Below are positions 45,068-52,925 of a stretch of 64,000 nt of DNA, piece by piece; within the stretch, counting starts at the first letter, position 1; each line of letters starts with the position of its first letter. The stretch lies in the NCBI GenBank assembly GCA_963741315.1, contig CAVUHK010000006.1, positions 17,302 to 81,301 on the forward strand. The letters run 5' to 3'. This DNA is from PALSA-1003 sp963741315. GTDB lineage: Bacteria; Pseudomonadota; Gammaproteobacteria; Burkholderiales; Casimicrobiaceae. The position numbers were made by a program, and so were the translations under genes. The notes below the pieces were generated by a model. It did not search any database, was not told where the DNA came from, and worked only from the letters and a program-made list of their open reading frames with translations.

Positions 45068-45294
45068 AGCCGCGTGCCAAGGCGCTCAGTGGCGCCTGTC
45101 CGCCGGGCAATTCGGGCGTCGGCAGACCGTTCCGCACGCGCCATTCAAGTGCGACTGCTCGTCGTTGGTGCGCTATCGCGGCGCGGCAACGAGGACGAAA
45201 CAATAAACGGCTGAAATGGAAGCGCATTCCGGTTGCGGCGCGCTGGAACAATCCATGCTTTGTTCCCGGGCGTTCCCATTCCGCGGAGATCCCC
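45068..45294 (+). other. Cupin gene leader with inverted repeat
   Basis: This 227-base spacer contains no gene. GGCGC/GCGCC (45081-45085/45092-45096) right after ppc may be a weak transcript end. A clean inverted repeat GGAACAA-N8-TTGTTCC (45245-45251/45260-45266) sits about 30 bases before the cupin ATG, where an operator or leader hairpin would be. No strong -10/-35 pair was recognised. Confidence 0.4.
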
Positions 45295-45720
45295 ATGCTC
45301 GATCGAACCACAATGAAATTTTCCCACGTCAAGCCGGGCGATACGTCATTCCGGGAAGACGGGCTGCGCGACTTCTTCAAATATCGCGACCTCGGCGTTG
45401 CCGACGCGACTGCCGGCAAGGTGCTGGCGCAGCTGGTCATCGCCAATCGGCCGCCCGAAGCAGGTACCGGATGGCACTACCACGAGGCCGGATTTCACAT
45501 TGTGCTGATGCTCAAGGGTTGGGCCCGCTTCATGTACGAAGGCAAGGACACGCTGGTCGAGGCCGGCGACTGCGTGCACCAGCGCCCGGGCATCGTGCAC
45601 TACCTGTACGACTACTCGCCGGACATGGAATACCTCGAGGTGGTCGGACCGGCGGATTTCGGGACCGTCGACGTCGCCGCGGGGCCCGCCGCAGTGCCCG
45701 CACCCACGCCCTGGAAATGA
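45295..45720 (+). CDS. Single-domain cupin protein
   Basis: A 141-residue conserved beta-barrel cupin. Motif 1 has the metal-binding pattern WHYHEAGFH (two His and a Glu), followed by a glycine in MLKGWARF. Motif 2 is EAGDCVHQRPGIVHYLYDYS, with the third His. It probably binds one metal ion and acts as a small dioxygenase, isomerase or sensor; the substrate is unknown. ATG 45295 follows GCGGAGATC at a good distance. An inverted repeat in the leader may be its operator. Confidence 0.85.
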   Translation: MLDRTTMKFSHVKPGDTSFREDGLRDFFKYRDLGVADATAGKVLAQLVIANRPPEAGTGWHYHEAGFHIVLMLKGWARFMYEGKDTLVEAGDCVHQRPGIVHYLYDYSPDMEYLEVVGPADFGTVDVAAGPAAVPAPTPWK

Positions 45721-45752
45721 TCGGCAGGTCGAGCGCGCACCTCGGCGCTGGC

Positions 45753-46406
45753 TCAGAATTCCATGTCGAGTTCGTCGATCTCCTCGGGCTCGCGCTTCGC
45801 AGCTGCGATCCACTCGGTCATCTCGGGCATTTTCATGATCAGGTCGCAATACGCGGAGCAGCGCTTGTCGACCTCGACGTCGTAGGTGCGAAAGCGCGTC
45901 ACCACCGGTGCGTACATCGCGTCGGCCATCGAGCGCTTGCCGAACAGGTACGGCCCGCCGTAGGTTGCCAGGCACTCGCGCCAGATCGCGGTGATGCGCT
46001 CGATGTCGCCGGTCGCGCGCGCCCACACCTTGTGCTTCGGAAAGCTGCGCTTCAGGTTCATGGGCAGCGCCGAGCGCAGGCTGGAAAATCCCGAGTGCAT
46101 TTCGCCGCACACCGCCCGGCAGTGCGCGCGCGCCGCGCGCTCACCGGGCAGCAGGCCGCTCTTGGGTTTCACTTCGTTCAGGTATTCGGCGATCGCCAGG
46201 GTGTCCCAGACCTTGATGCCGTCGTGCGTGAGGCAGGGCACAAGGATCGACGGCGACAGCAGCAGGATCTCCTTGCGTGCATCGGCGTCGTCGGGAGAAA
46301 CAATAATCTCCTTGAAATCCAGTCCGGCGAACCTGGCCAGCAGCCAGCCGCGCAACGACCACGATGAGTAGTTCTTGCTGCTTATGCTGAGCGTTGCCTT
46401 GGACAT
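45753..46406 (-). CDS. Glutathione S-transferase family protein
   Basis: A 217-residue protein with an N-terminal thioredoxin-like domain (SISSKNYSSWSLRGWLLARFAG) and SPSILVPCLTHDGIKVWDTLAIAEYL, which contains the cis-Pro and the Asp-Thr of the glutathione site. An all-helical C-terminal domain follows. A CxxS/C active site is absent; Ser in NYSSWS is the likely catalytic residue. ATG 46406 follows GGAGG by 8 bases. It ends convergent with the cupin gene and is divergent from phaZ. Confidence 0.88.
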   Translation of the reverse strand: MSKATLSISSKNYSSWSLRGWLLARFAGLDFKEIIVSPDDADARKEILLLSPSILVPCLTHDGIKVWDTLAIAEYLNEVKPKSGLLPGERAARAHCRAVCGEMHSGFSSLRSALPMNLKRSFPKHKVWARATGDIERITAIWRECLATYGGPYLFGKRSMADAMYAPVVTRFRTYDVEVDKRCSAYCDLIMKMPEMTEWIAAAKREPEEIDELDMEF

Positions 46407-46580
46407 GTTGCGTACCTCCGGTTCCTGGAATGCACTGGTTTGGTTCCTCGCCGTCGTTTGCGACGGCGGTTGCGCCATCCTTTGCAAGCGACGTGCCAAT
46501 CGATGCGGCGCTGGCGCGCAAGTTGCGTGCATGTCGTCAACCGGACCCCATCCATGACTGCAATGACGCGAGAACACGGC

Positions 46581-47798
46581 ATGCTCTATAGATCCTTCCA
46601 GACTCATTCGGACGGCATGTGGGCGTTGCGGGCGCTGGCCACCGCAGCCATCCCCGTGCTCGACCGAAGCCGCCCCGGACTGTCCGGCGACAAGATGCTG
46701 CGCAAGATGGCCGCCGCGCTGGAGGTGTTCCTCCTGGCCGCGCTGACCCATCGCCGGCCGCCGTTCCGGATCGACACGGTCAAGGTGGGCGAGGTCGACG
46801 TCGCCGTGCATGAGGAAGTCGTGCAAACGACGCCGTTCGCGACCTTGTTGCGGTTTCGCAAGGACATGGCGCAGCCGGGACCCAAGGTCCTGATCGTGGC
46901 GCCGATGTCGGGACACTTCGCCACGCTGCTGCGCGACACCGTGCAGACGATGCTCCAGGACCACGATGTTTACATCACCGATTGGCACAACGCCCGGGAC
47001 GTGCCGGTGTCGGCCGGCCGCTTCGGCATGGACGAATACATCGAGCACGTCATCGACTTCCTGGGCGCGCTAGGCCGGGGCGCGAACGTGATGGCGATCT
47101 GCCAGCCCTGCGTGGCGGTGCTCGCGGCGGTCGCGATCATGTCGGAAGACCAGCACCCGGCGACGCCGGCGGCAATGGTGCTGATGGCGGGACCCATCGA
47201 TTGCCGCATCGCGCCCACGGTCGTCAACAATCTTGCCAACGACAAGCCGATCGAGTGGTTCGAGAAAAAGCTGATCTCGACCGTTCCATTGCGCTATTCC
47301 GGAGGTATGCGTCGCGTGTATCCGGGTTTCGTCCAGCTCTCGGCGTTCCTGAACATGAATCTGGAGCGGCACATCGCCTCGTTTCGTGGGCTCTTCGAGG
47401 ACATCGTCAACAACGAGACCGAAAAAGCGGAGGCGACGCGCAGCTTCTACAAGGAGTACTTCGCCGTTGCCGACCTGCCTGCCGAGTTCTATCTGGAGAC
47501 GGTGAAGCTCGTGTTCCAGGAATACGCGCTGGCCAAAGGCGAGCTGAAATGGCGCGGCCGCACCGTCAATCCCGCGGCGATCCACCGCACCGCGCTGCTG
47601 ACCGTCGAGGGTGAGCGCGACGACATCTGCTCATTGGGGCAGACGCTTGCCGCGCACGACCTGTGCGCCGGGCTGCGCCAGTACATGAAGACGCACTACA
47701 TCCAGCCGGGCGCCGGTCACTACGGCGTGTTCAGCGGCCGGCGCTGGAGCGGCAGCATTTACCCCATGGTGCGCGACATCATCCACGTATCGCGCTAG
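46581..47798 (+). CDS. phaZ: Intracellular polyhydroxyalkanoate (PHB) depolymerase
   Basis: A 405-residue depolymerase of the PhaZ1 type that breaks down stored PHB granules inside the cell. It begins MLYRSFQTHSDGMWALR. The core is LIVAPMSGHFATLLRDTV, VYITDWHNARDVPVSAG and the presumed nucleophile Cys (C174) in MAICQPCVAVLAAV. The conserved end is HYIQPGAGHYGVFSGRRW. Three in-frame ATGs (46554, 46563, 46581) exist; 46581 gives the family start. Presence of this gene means the organism probably makes PHA, consistent with the MaoC-like hydratase at 37880. Confidence 0.94.
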   Translation: MLYRSFQTHSDGMWALRALATAAIPVLDRSRPGLSGDKMLRKMAAALEVFLLAALTHRRPPFRIDTVKVGEVDVAVHEEVVQTTPFATLLRFRKDMAQPGPKVLIVAPMSGHFATLLRDTVQTMLQDHDVYITDWHNARDVPVSAGRFGMDEYIEHVIDFLGALGRGANVMAICQPCVAVLAAVAIMSEDQHPATPAAMVLMAGPIDCRIAPTVVNNLANDKPIEWFEKKLISTVPLRYSGGMRRVYPGFVQLSAFLNMNLERHIASFRGLFEDIVNNETEKAEATRSFYKEYFAVADLPAEFYLETVKLVFQEYALAKGELKWRGRTVNPAAIHRTALLTVEGERDDICSLGQTLAAHDLCAGLRQYMKTHYIQPGAGHYGVFSGRRWSGSIYPMVRDIIHVSR

Positions 47799-47802
47799 GT
47801 GG

Positions 47803-48345
47803 TCAGCGCTGCCGGGGTAACTCGTCGGTGGCGGCGTCGAGCGGGATGCGAGTCGCGCGCGCGTCGATGAGCGGCCCGAGCTCATACACGTTGCGGTAGC
47901 CGTAGTCATACAGCGCCACCCAGGTCGACAGGTTCAGAGACGCGCTCGGCAGCTTCGAGGGAAAGGCCTCGTCGGCATTGCTGAAGTTGTTGTTGCAGTA
48001 GATCAGGATGCGTGCGCTCTTGTCGGGAAGCGACTGCGCCAGCGTGGAAACGGCGATGTCGGGAAAGCTGAGGTTGATCGCACCGCGCACGTGCAGCACC
48101 GAGTACTTTTCGCTGCTGCGTGCATCGAGGATGATGGTGCCCGGCTCGCCGGCGTAGCGGATGAATTCTTCTTCCGACAAGCGATGCGACGCGCGAAATT
48201 GCATCGCTTCGGTCGCGACGCGAAGATACGCTGCGGCATCGATCGCCGGATTCGGAGGCGCGCTCTGTTGCGCGACTGCGGTAAGCGATGCGACTGAGGC
48301 GCAGGCAATACACGCCAGCGCCGCGAGGCGCAGGACACGTGGCAT
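47803..48345 (-). CDS. Secreted rhodanese-like domain protein
   Basis: A 180-residue protein with an N-terminal signal peptide (about residues 1-25, RLAALACIACASVASLTAVAQ) and a single rhodanese domain. TIILDARSSEKYSVLHVRGAINLSFPDI is the family front, and the active-site Cys is in LIYCNNNFSNADEAF, instead of the classical CxxGxR loop. Such proteins bind sulfane sulfur or act as periplasmic redox or sulfur carriers. ATG 48345 is preceded by GGAGC. It is divergent from lexA; their promoter region is shared (166 bases). Confidence 0.88.
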   Translation of the reverse strand: MPRVLRLAALACIACASVASLTAVAQQSAPPNPAIDAAAYLRVATEAMQFRASHRLSEEEFIRYAGEPGTIILDARSSEKYSVLHVRGAINLSFPDIAVSTLAQSLPDKSARILIYCNNNFSNADEAFPSKLPSASLNLSTWVALYDYGYRNVYELGPLIDARATRIPLDAATDELPRQR

Positions 48346-48452
48346 AGGCAGCTCCGACGACGCGGCACGCCCGGTGCCGTCGATGGGCTGCCGCAATGTC
48401 GATTCAAACGCGCGACGGCTTCGCGGAGTTGACGCATTGATGCCGTCGCGCC

Positions 48453-48480
48453 TTGACTGCCGCCGACTACCGTTTATAAT
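48453..48480 (+). promoter_or_regulatory. lexA: lexA promoter (sigma-70)
   Basis: TTGACT (48453-48458), a 16-base spacer and a perfect TATAAT (48475-48480), giving a start near 48487 and a leader of about 25 bases. The -10 is the centre of a palindromic operator, so binding there would block RNA polymerase. Confidence 0.85.
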
Positions 48481-48487
48481 AACGGTA
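48468..48487. promoter_or_regulatory. Putative non-canonical LexA operator
   Basis: TACCGTT-TATAAT-AACGGTA has perfect 7-base arms around the -10 element. No CTGT-N8-ACAG box, the usual beta/gammaproteobacterial LexA site, is seen in the whole 166-base region. The placement is exactly where an autoregulated repressor would bind. Confidence 0.65.
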
Positions 48488-48511
48488 CCGCATATAAACA
48501 CGGGTAACACG

Positions 48512-49189
48512 ATGCCAGCCGAGCGCCGCCGTCCGTACGCCCACCTCGTGCACACGCAGGGCGACGCGCCCCCGCGGCTGACCGCGCGCCAGCGCCAGAT
48601 CCTCGACTGGATTCGCGCCTTCATCGACAGCCGAGGCATGCCACCCACCCGCGCCGAAATCGCTTCGGGACTGGGGTTCTCGACGCCCAGTTCCGCCGAG
48701 GATCATTTGCAGGCGCTCGCGCGCAAGGGGGCGCTGGAATTGTTGCCCGGGGCGGCGCGCGGGCTGCGACTGATCGACGCTCCGGGCGTTCCGGTCCAGG
48801 GCACGCTGCCGCTGGTGGGACGTGTCGCCGCTGGCGCTCCGATTCTGGCGGTCGAGCACATCGAGGCGAGCTACCGCATCGACCCGGAGTTGTTCGCGTT
48901 GCGCGCGGACTACCTGCTGCGCGTTCGCGGGTCGAGCATGAAGGACGCCGGCATCTGCGACGGCGACCTGCTCGCGGTGCACCGGACGGGCGAGGCGCGT
49001 CAGGGTCAGATTGTCGTGGCGCGCGTGGACGACGAGGTCACCGTCAAACGCCTGCGCCGCAAGGGACATGCCGTCACGCTGCTGGCGGAAAACCCCGACT
49101 TCGCGCCCATCGTCGTCGATACCCGCAAGACTCCATTCGCGATCGAAGGCATCGCCGTGGGCCTGGTGCGCGACGGCAAGCGCTGGTAG
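48512..49189 (+). CDS. lexA: LexA repressor (SOS regulator and self-cleaving protease)
   Basis: A 225-residue SOS repressor. The winged-helix domain runs LTARQRQILDWIRAFIDSRG, MPPTRAEIASGLGF, then recognition helix TPSSAEDHLQALARKG. The self-cleavage bond is A107-G108 in GRVAAGAP; the catalytic dyad is S142 (GSSMKDAG) and K179 (EVTVKRL). Compared with E. coli LexA, contact residues N41, A42 and E45 are replaced by Ser, Ser and Asp (residues 60, 61, 64), fitting a changed operator. The N-terminus has an 18-residue extension. ATG 48512. It is followed 4 bases later by an HhH gene. Confidence 0.95.
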   Translation: MPAERRRPYAHLVHTQGDAPPRLTARQRQILDWIRAFIDSRGMPPTRAEIASGLGFSTPSSAEDHLQALARKGALELLPGAARGLRLIDAPGVPVQGTLPLVGRVAAGAPILAVEHIEASYRIDPELFALRADYLLRVRGSSMKDAGICDGDLLAVHRTGEARQGQIVVARVDDEVTVKRLRRKGHAVTLLAENPDFAPIVVDTRKTPFAIEGIAVGLVRDGKRW

Positions 49190-49193
49190 AGCC

Positions 49194-49493
49194 ATGGCCA
49201 GGATCGCACGCGCCGCGATGACCCGGCTCGAAGACCTGCCGAACGTCGGCAAGGCGATCGCCGCGGATCTGCGCGGCATCGGCATTCGCACGCCGGCGCA
49301 ACTCGTCGGCAAGGATCCCTACGCGCTCTACGCGAAACTCAATCGCGTCACCGGCACTCGCCACGATCCCTGCGTACTCGATACCTTCATCGCCGTGGTA
49401 CGTTTCGTCGATGGCGGGCCGGTCAGGCCATGGTGGGCCTTCACCTCCGAGCGCAAGCGCACGCTCGCCGCGCGCGCAAAAAAACCGGCCTGA
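49194..49493 (+). CDS. Helix-hairpin-helix (Cdd1/pathogenicity-locus-like) protein
   Basis: A 99-residue protein starting MARIARAAMTRLEDLPNVGK. It has a HhH DNA-binding motif (LEDLPNVGKAIAADLRGIGI) and then TPAQLVGKDPYALYAKLNRV, the layout of the Cdd1/pathogenicity-locus family, sometimes labelled mitomycin resistance protein. The rest has conserved WWAFTSERK. It starts 4 bases after the lexA stop, so it is almost certainly cotranscribed with lexA and SOS-regulated. A role in DNA damage is an inference from this position; the protein's activity is unknown. Confidence 0.85.
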   Translation: MARIARAAMTRLEDLPNVGKAIAADLRGIGIRTPAQLVGKDPYALYAKLNRVTGTRHDPCVLDTFIAVVRFVDGGPVRPWWAFTSERKRTLAARAKKPA

Positions 49494-49554
49494 GCCCGCC
49501 GGCAGCTCGAGGCAAATCGGTTCGTGAGCGGCCGCACCATCCGCAGGAGCGACC

Positions 49555-50193
49555 ATGTATACGCTTTACGGCAAGAATGGATCGGGATTGGCGGCGATCG
49601 AGGCGGCGCTGATGCTCGCGCGTGCCAAGTACACCCTGGTCGAAACCGCGTCTTGGGAGCGCAACGACGCTTACGAGCAATTGCTCGCAGCGAATCCGCT
49701 CGGCCAGATACCCACGCTGGTTCTGCCCGACGGCAGCGCGCTGTCCGAAAGCGCGGCGATCCTGATGTACCTCGGCGACGCGCATCCCGGCAGCGGGCTG
49801 CTGCCGGATGCGGCGACCAGTCGCGCCCAGGCGCAACGCGGACTGGTGTTCATCGCCGCCAACTGTTACGCCGCCATCGGCGTCATCGACTTTCCCGAAC
49901 GCTGGTGCGTCGACGCCGATGCCGACGACGCGCTGAAGGATCGCATTCGCGCCGGTGCGCGGGCTCGGCTGCATCGACTTTGGGAGATCTTCGCCGACAT
50001 GTTTCCCGCGACACCGTGGCTCGGCGGCGCCGGACTGGGCGCGCTGGACCTGCACGCCGCGGTCGTGTCGAAGTGGTCCGGCGCGCGCAAGCACCTGGCG
50101 ACGCAACGCCCGGCGTTCCATGCAACGCTGCAGCGCATCGAAAGGCATCCCGCGGTCGCGCCGGTGTTCGAGAAGCACTGGCCGCCACAATAG
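49555..50193 (+). CDS. Glutathione S-transferase family protein
   Basis: A 212-residue GST with an N-terminal thioredoxin-like part starting MYTLYGKNGSGLAAIEAAL, the typical NPLGQIPTLVLPDG and the LSESAAILMYLGDAHP glutathione loop. The C-terminal helical part includes TPWLGGAGLGALDLHAAVVSKW. It differs from the two other GST-like proteins in this window (45753 and 61578), so these are separate family branches. Ribosome site AGGAGCG precedes ATG 49555. It may be the last gene of the lexA unit. Confidence 0.88.
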   Translation: MYTLYGKNGSGLAAIEAALMLARAKYTLVETASWERNDAYEQLLAANPLGQIPTLVLPDGSALSESAAILMYLGDAHPGSGLLPDAATSRAQAQRGLVFIAANCYAAIGVIDFPERWCVDADADDALKDRIRAGARARLHRLWEIFADMFPATPWLGGAGLGALDLHAAVVSKWSGARKHLATQRPAFHATLQRIERHPAVAPVFEKHWPPQ

Positions 50194-50259
50194 CGCGTCG
50201 CGCACACTGCGCACCGCAAGGCGTGTCGTCGTCTCGGCCCGGGCCGCCGAAGCGATCGC

Positions 50260-50286
50260 TTGCCGTCACAGCCGCTCGTCTATAAT
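50260..50286 (+). promoter_or_regulatory. surE: Possible promoter for surE
   Basis: A perfect -10 TATAAT (50281-50286) with a -35-like TTGCCG (50260-50265), but only a 15-base spacer, about 55 bases before the surE ATG. The short spacer lowers confidence; the -10 may act with an activator or other sigma factor. Confidence 0.5.
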
Positions 50287-50340
50287 GCGCAATTGCTCGC
50301 GGCGCAATCGTTGCGCGTGCGGGCAACCCCGACCAACGCG

Positions 50341-51114
50341 ATGCGCATCCTGCTCAGCAACGACGACGGATATTTCGCCCCAGGGCTCGAACGCCTCGCC
50401 GCGGACCTCGCGCCGCACGCCGAACTCACCATCGTCGCGCCCGAGCGGGATCGCAGCGGCGCATCGAACTCGCTGACCCTCGATCGACCGCTCACCGTGC
50501 GGCGCGCGCCGAACGGTTTCTTGTTCGTCAACGGCACGCCGACCGATTGCGTGCACCTGGCGGTGACCGGACTGCTCGGCGAGTTGCCGGACATGGTGAT
50601 CTCCGGTATCAACCTCGGCGCCAACATGGGCGACGACACGATCTACTCCGGAACCGTCGCCGCCGCGACCGAGGGTTATCTGCTCGGCATCCCGTCGATC
50701 GCGGTGTCGCTGGCGAGCAAGAATGGCCGCCACTTCGAGTCCGCGGCGCAGGTGATCATCGACCTGGTGCACCGGCAGTCGAGGCATCCCTCGGGCGCGT
50801 GGTTGCTCAACGTCAATGTGCCCGACCTGCCGGCCGCGCAGCTCAAGGGTCTGCGCGTGACGCGGCTGGGCAAGCGGCACAAGGCCGAGCCGGTGATCAA
50901 GACCGAGACGCCACGCGGCGAGACCTGCTACTGGGTCGGTGCCGCGGGCGCCGCGGCAGACGCCGGCGAAGGCACCGATTTCCATGCGGTCGAAGCCGGC
51001 TTCGTGTCGCTGACGCCGCTGCAGATGGACTTGACGCATCACTCCGAACTCGCGCCGGTTGCGCGCTGGCTCGATGTTGACATGCGCGTCGCCGTCCAGA
51101 AGGCGCAGGGATGA
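50341..51114 (+). CDS. surE: 5'/3'-nucleotidase SurE
   Basis: A 257-residue metal-dependent phosphatase that removes phosphate from nucleoside monophosphates and short polyphosphate. It begins MRILLSNDDGYFAPG, whose Asp pair binds the metal, with GASNSLTLDRP, NGTPTDCVHLAVTGL and ISGINLGANMGDDTIYSGTV following. It opens the surE-pcm-nlpD-rpoS cluster, one of the best-conserved stationary-phase arrangements in beta- and gammaproteobacteria. Its stop overlaps pcm (ATGA). Confidence 0.97.
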   Translation: MRILLSNDDGYFAPGLERLAADLAPHAELTIVAPERDRSGASNSLTLDRPLTVRRAPNGFLFVNGTPTDCVHLAVTGLLGELPDMVISGINLGANMGDDTIYSGTVAAATEGYLLGIPSIAVSLASKNGRHFESAAQVIIDLVHRQSRHPSGAWLLNVNVPDLPAAQLKGLRVTRLGKRHKAEPVIKTETPRGETCYWVGAAGAAADAGEGTDFHAVEAGFVSLTPLQMDLTHHSELAPVARWLDVDMRVAVQKAQG

Positions 51115-51794
51115 TCACGGGCGTCGAGAAGTTCGACGGCATCGGCATGACGTCGGCACGTACCCGCGCGCGCATGGTCGAGCGGCTGCGCGAGCAGGGC
51201 ATCCGCGACGAGACGGTGTTGACCGCGATGGGCACCGTGCCGCGCCACATCTTCGTCGAGGAAGCGCTGGCGATCCGCGCCTACGAGGATTCGCCGCTGC
51301 CGATCGGCGCGGGCCAGACGATTTCACAGCCCTACGTCGTGGCGCGCATGACGGAGCTGCTGCGCGAAGGCGGCAAGCGCTCGCGCGTGCTCGAAATCGG
51401 CACCGGTTGCGGCTACCAGACCGCGATCCTGGCGCTCGTCGCCGACGAGGTGTACACGGTCGAGCGCATCGGCTCGCTGGTCGCCAAGGCACGGCGCAAC
51501 CTGCGCGCGCTCAAGCTCAACAATGTGCGCATCAAGCACGGTGACGGTTCGGCCTCGCTCGGCGAGGAACTCGCCGTCGACGGGATCATCATTACCGCTG
51601 CGGCGCGCGAGGTGCCGACGGCGCTGTTCGCGTACCTCAACGTGGGCGGCAGGATGGTATTGCCGTTGGCGGGTCGCGGCGACACCGATCGCGGCGCGCA
51701 GTACCTGACCGTGATCGAAAAGTCTGCAACCGGAACGCGCGAGCAGACGTACGACGCCGTGCGCTTCGTACCGCTCTTGCCCGGGCTAGCATGA
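51111..51794 (+). CDS. pcm: Protein-L-isoaspartate O-methyltransferase
   Basis: A 227-residue repair enzyme that methylates damaged isoaspartyl residues so they can revert. SAM-binding motif I is VLEIGTGCGYQTAILA. The substrate region has PLPIGAGQTISQPYVVARMTE, a hallmark of the family, and the end LPLAGRGDTDR.. and QTYDAVRFVPLLPG. It overlaps surE by 4 bases and nlpD by 4 bases (ATGA), so the three are translationally linked. Confidence 0.97.
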   Translation: MITGVEKFDGIGMTSARTRARMVERLREQGIRDETVLTAMGTVPRHIFVEEALAIRAYEDSPLPIGAGQTISQPYVVARMTELLREGGKRSRVLEIGTGCGYQTAILALVADEVYTVERIGSLVAKARRNLRALKLNNVRIKHGDGSASLGEELAVDGIIITAAAREVPTALFAYLNVGGRMVLPLAGRGDTDRGAQYLTVIEKSATGTREQTYDAVRFVPLLPGLA

Positions 51795-52858
51795 CTTGTC
51801 GCGGTAGCAGCCTCGCGGTCGCGCTCGTCGTCGCGTTACTGGTGACGGCGTGTGCGACGCGCACGCCAGCGCCGGTTTCCGAACGCACGCCGCTGACGAC
51901 GTATGTCGGACCGCCGCCCCCGCCACTGCCGCCGGTCGCGGCGCCGCGCGAGACCCCGCCCGCGCCGCCGCCGACTTACACGGTGAAGCGTGGCGACACA
52001 CTGGCGCAGATCGCGCTCGAACTCGGGCTCGACTATCGCGAACTCGCGACGTGGAACAACATCGACAACCCGAATGTGATCCGCGTCGGCCAGGTGCTGG
52101 TAGTCGCCGCGCCGGGGCAGGCGACGGGCGTGTCGCCCTCCGGTAGCGCGGTGACGACACCGCTGGCGGCCGCGGCGCCGATTGCTCCCAAGGGCGCGGA
52201 CACGCCGCCGGTGAGCACGGCGCCGGTGCTGCCGTCGGGCAGGGGCAACACCGCCACGCTGAAGACCGAACCGAAAGCGCTGAAGCTGCCCTACTCGGAA
52301 CAGGCGCTCGCACAACTGCAGGCGCCCGCGCCTTCCGCGCCCGCTGCGTCGGCGATACCGCCGCCCGTGCCGCCCTCAATCGCGCCTCCAGTCGCGCCTC
52401 CCGTTGCTCCCGCCGTGGTGACGCCACCGGTGGCCGCGGCAACGCCGGCGCGGCCGGAGAGCGCGCGCGTTCCGGAAATCGACGACGACAAGATCGACTG
52501 GGTGTGGCCCACCGCCGGCAAGCTCATCGCCGGATTTTCCGATACGGCGAGCCTGAAGGGCATCGACATTGCGGGCAAGGCCGGCCAGCCGGTGGTGGCG
52601 AGCGCGGCAGGCAAGGTGGTCTATTCAGGATCGGGTCTGCGCGGCTACGGCAAGCTCATCATCGTCAAGCACAACACCACCTATCTGTCGGCCTACGCGC
52701 ACAATCGCGAGATCCTGGTAAAGGAAGGCCAGCAGGTGACCAAGGGGCAGAAGATCAGCGAAATGGGCGACACCGACGCCGACCAGGTCAAACTGCATTT
52801 CGAGATCCGGCGCCTGGGCAAACCAGTCGATCCCGTCAAGTACCTGCCACCTGCATGA
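51791..52858 (+). CDS. nlpD: NlpD-like LysM/M23 lipoprotein (amidase activator)
   Basis: A 355-residue lipoprotein with lipobox LLVTACAT, a LysM peptidoglycan-binding domain (TYTVKRGDTLAQIALELGLDYR), a long Pro/Ala-rich linker and a C-terminal LytM (M23) domain. The LytM motif is KGIDIAGKAG and the second HFEIRRLGKPVDP; the first zinc His is missing, as in E. coli NlpD. It therefore likely activates cell-division amidases rather than cutting peptidoglycan itself. Its start overlaps pcm (ATGA). In many relatives the rpoS promoter lies inside this gene. Confidence 0.94.
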   Translation: MTCRGSSLAVALVVALLVTACATRTPAPVSERTPLTTYVGPPPPPLPPVAAPRETPPAPPPTYTVKRGDTLAQIALELGLDYRELATWNNIDNPNVIRVGQVLVVAAPGQATGVSPSGSAVTTPLAAAAPIAPKGADTPPVSTAPVLPSGRGNTATLKTEPKALKLPYSEQALAQLQAPAPSAPAASAIPPPVPPSIAPPVAPPVAPAVVTPPVAAATPARPESARVPEIDDDKIDWVWPTAGKLIAGFSDTASLKGIDIAGKAGQPVVASAAGKVVYSGSGLRGYGKLIIVKHNTTYLSAYAHNREILVKEGQQVTKGQKISEMGDTDADQVKLHFEIRRLGKPVDPVKYLPPA

Positions 52859-52925
52859 GCCCGTCGGGCCGTCCCATGGGCCTGAGTGCCCAACGCGCTG
52901 AAGCGCGCAGCGCGAACGTAGTCCG
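52859..52925 (+). promoter_or_regulatory. rpoS: rpoS leader segment with hairpin
   Basis: The 67-base gap before rpoS holds GCGCTG-N7-CAGCGC (52895-52900/52908-52913), ending 12 bases before the ATG. No clear ribosome site is visible between them. In related bacteria rpoS is controlled post-transcriptionally by its leader and Hfq, whose gene is at 6762. A role for this hairpin in translation is inference. Confidence 0.4.
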
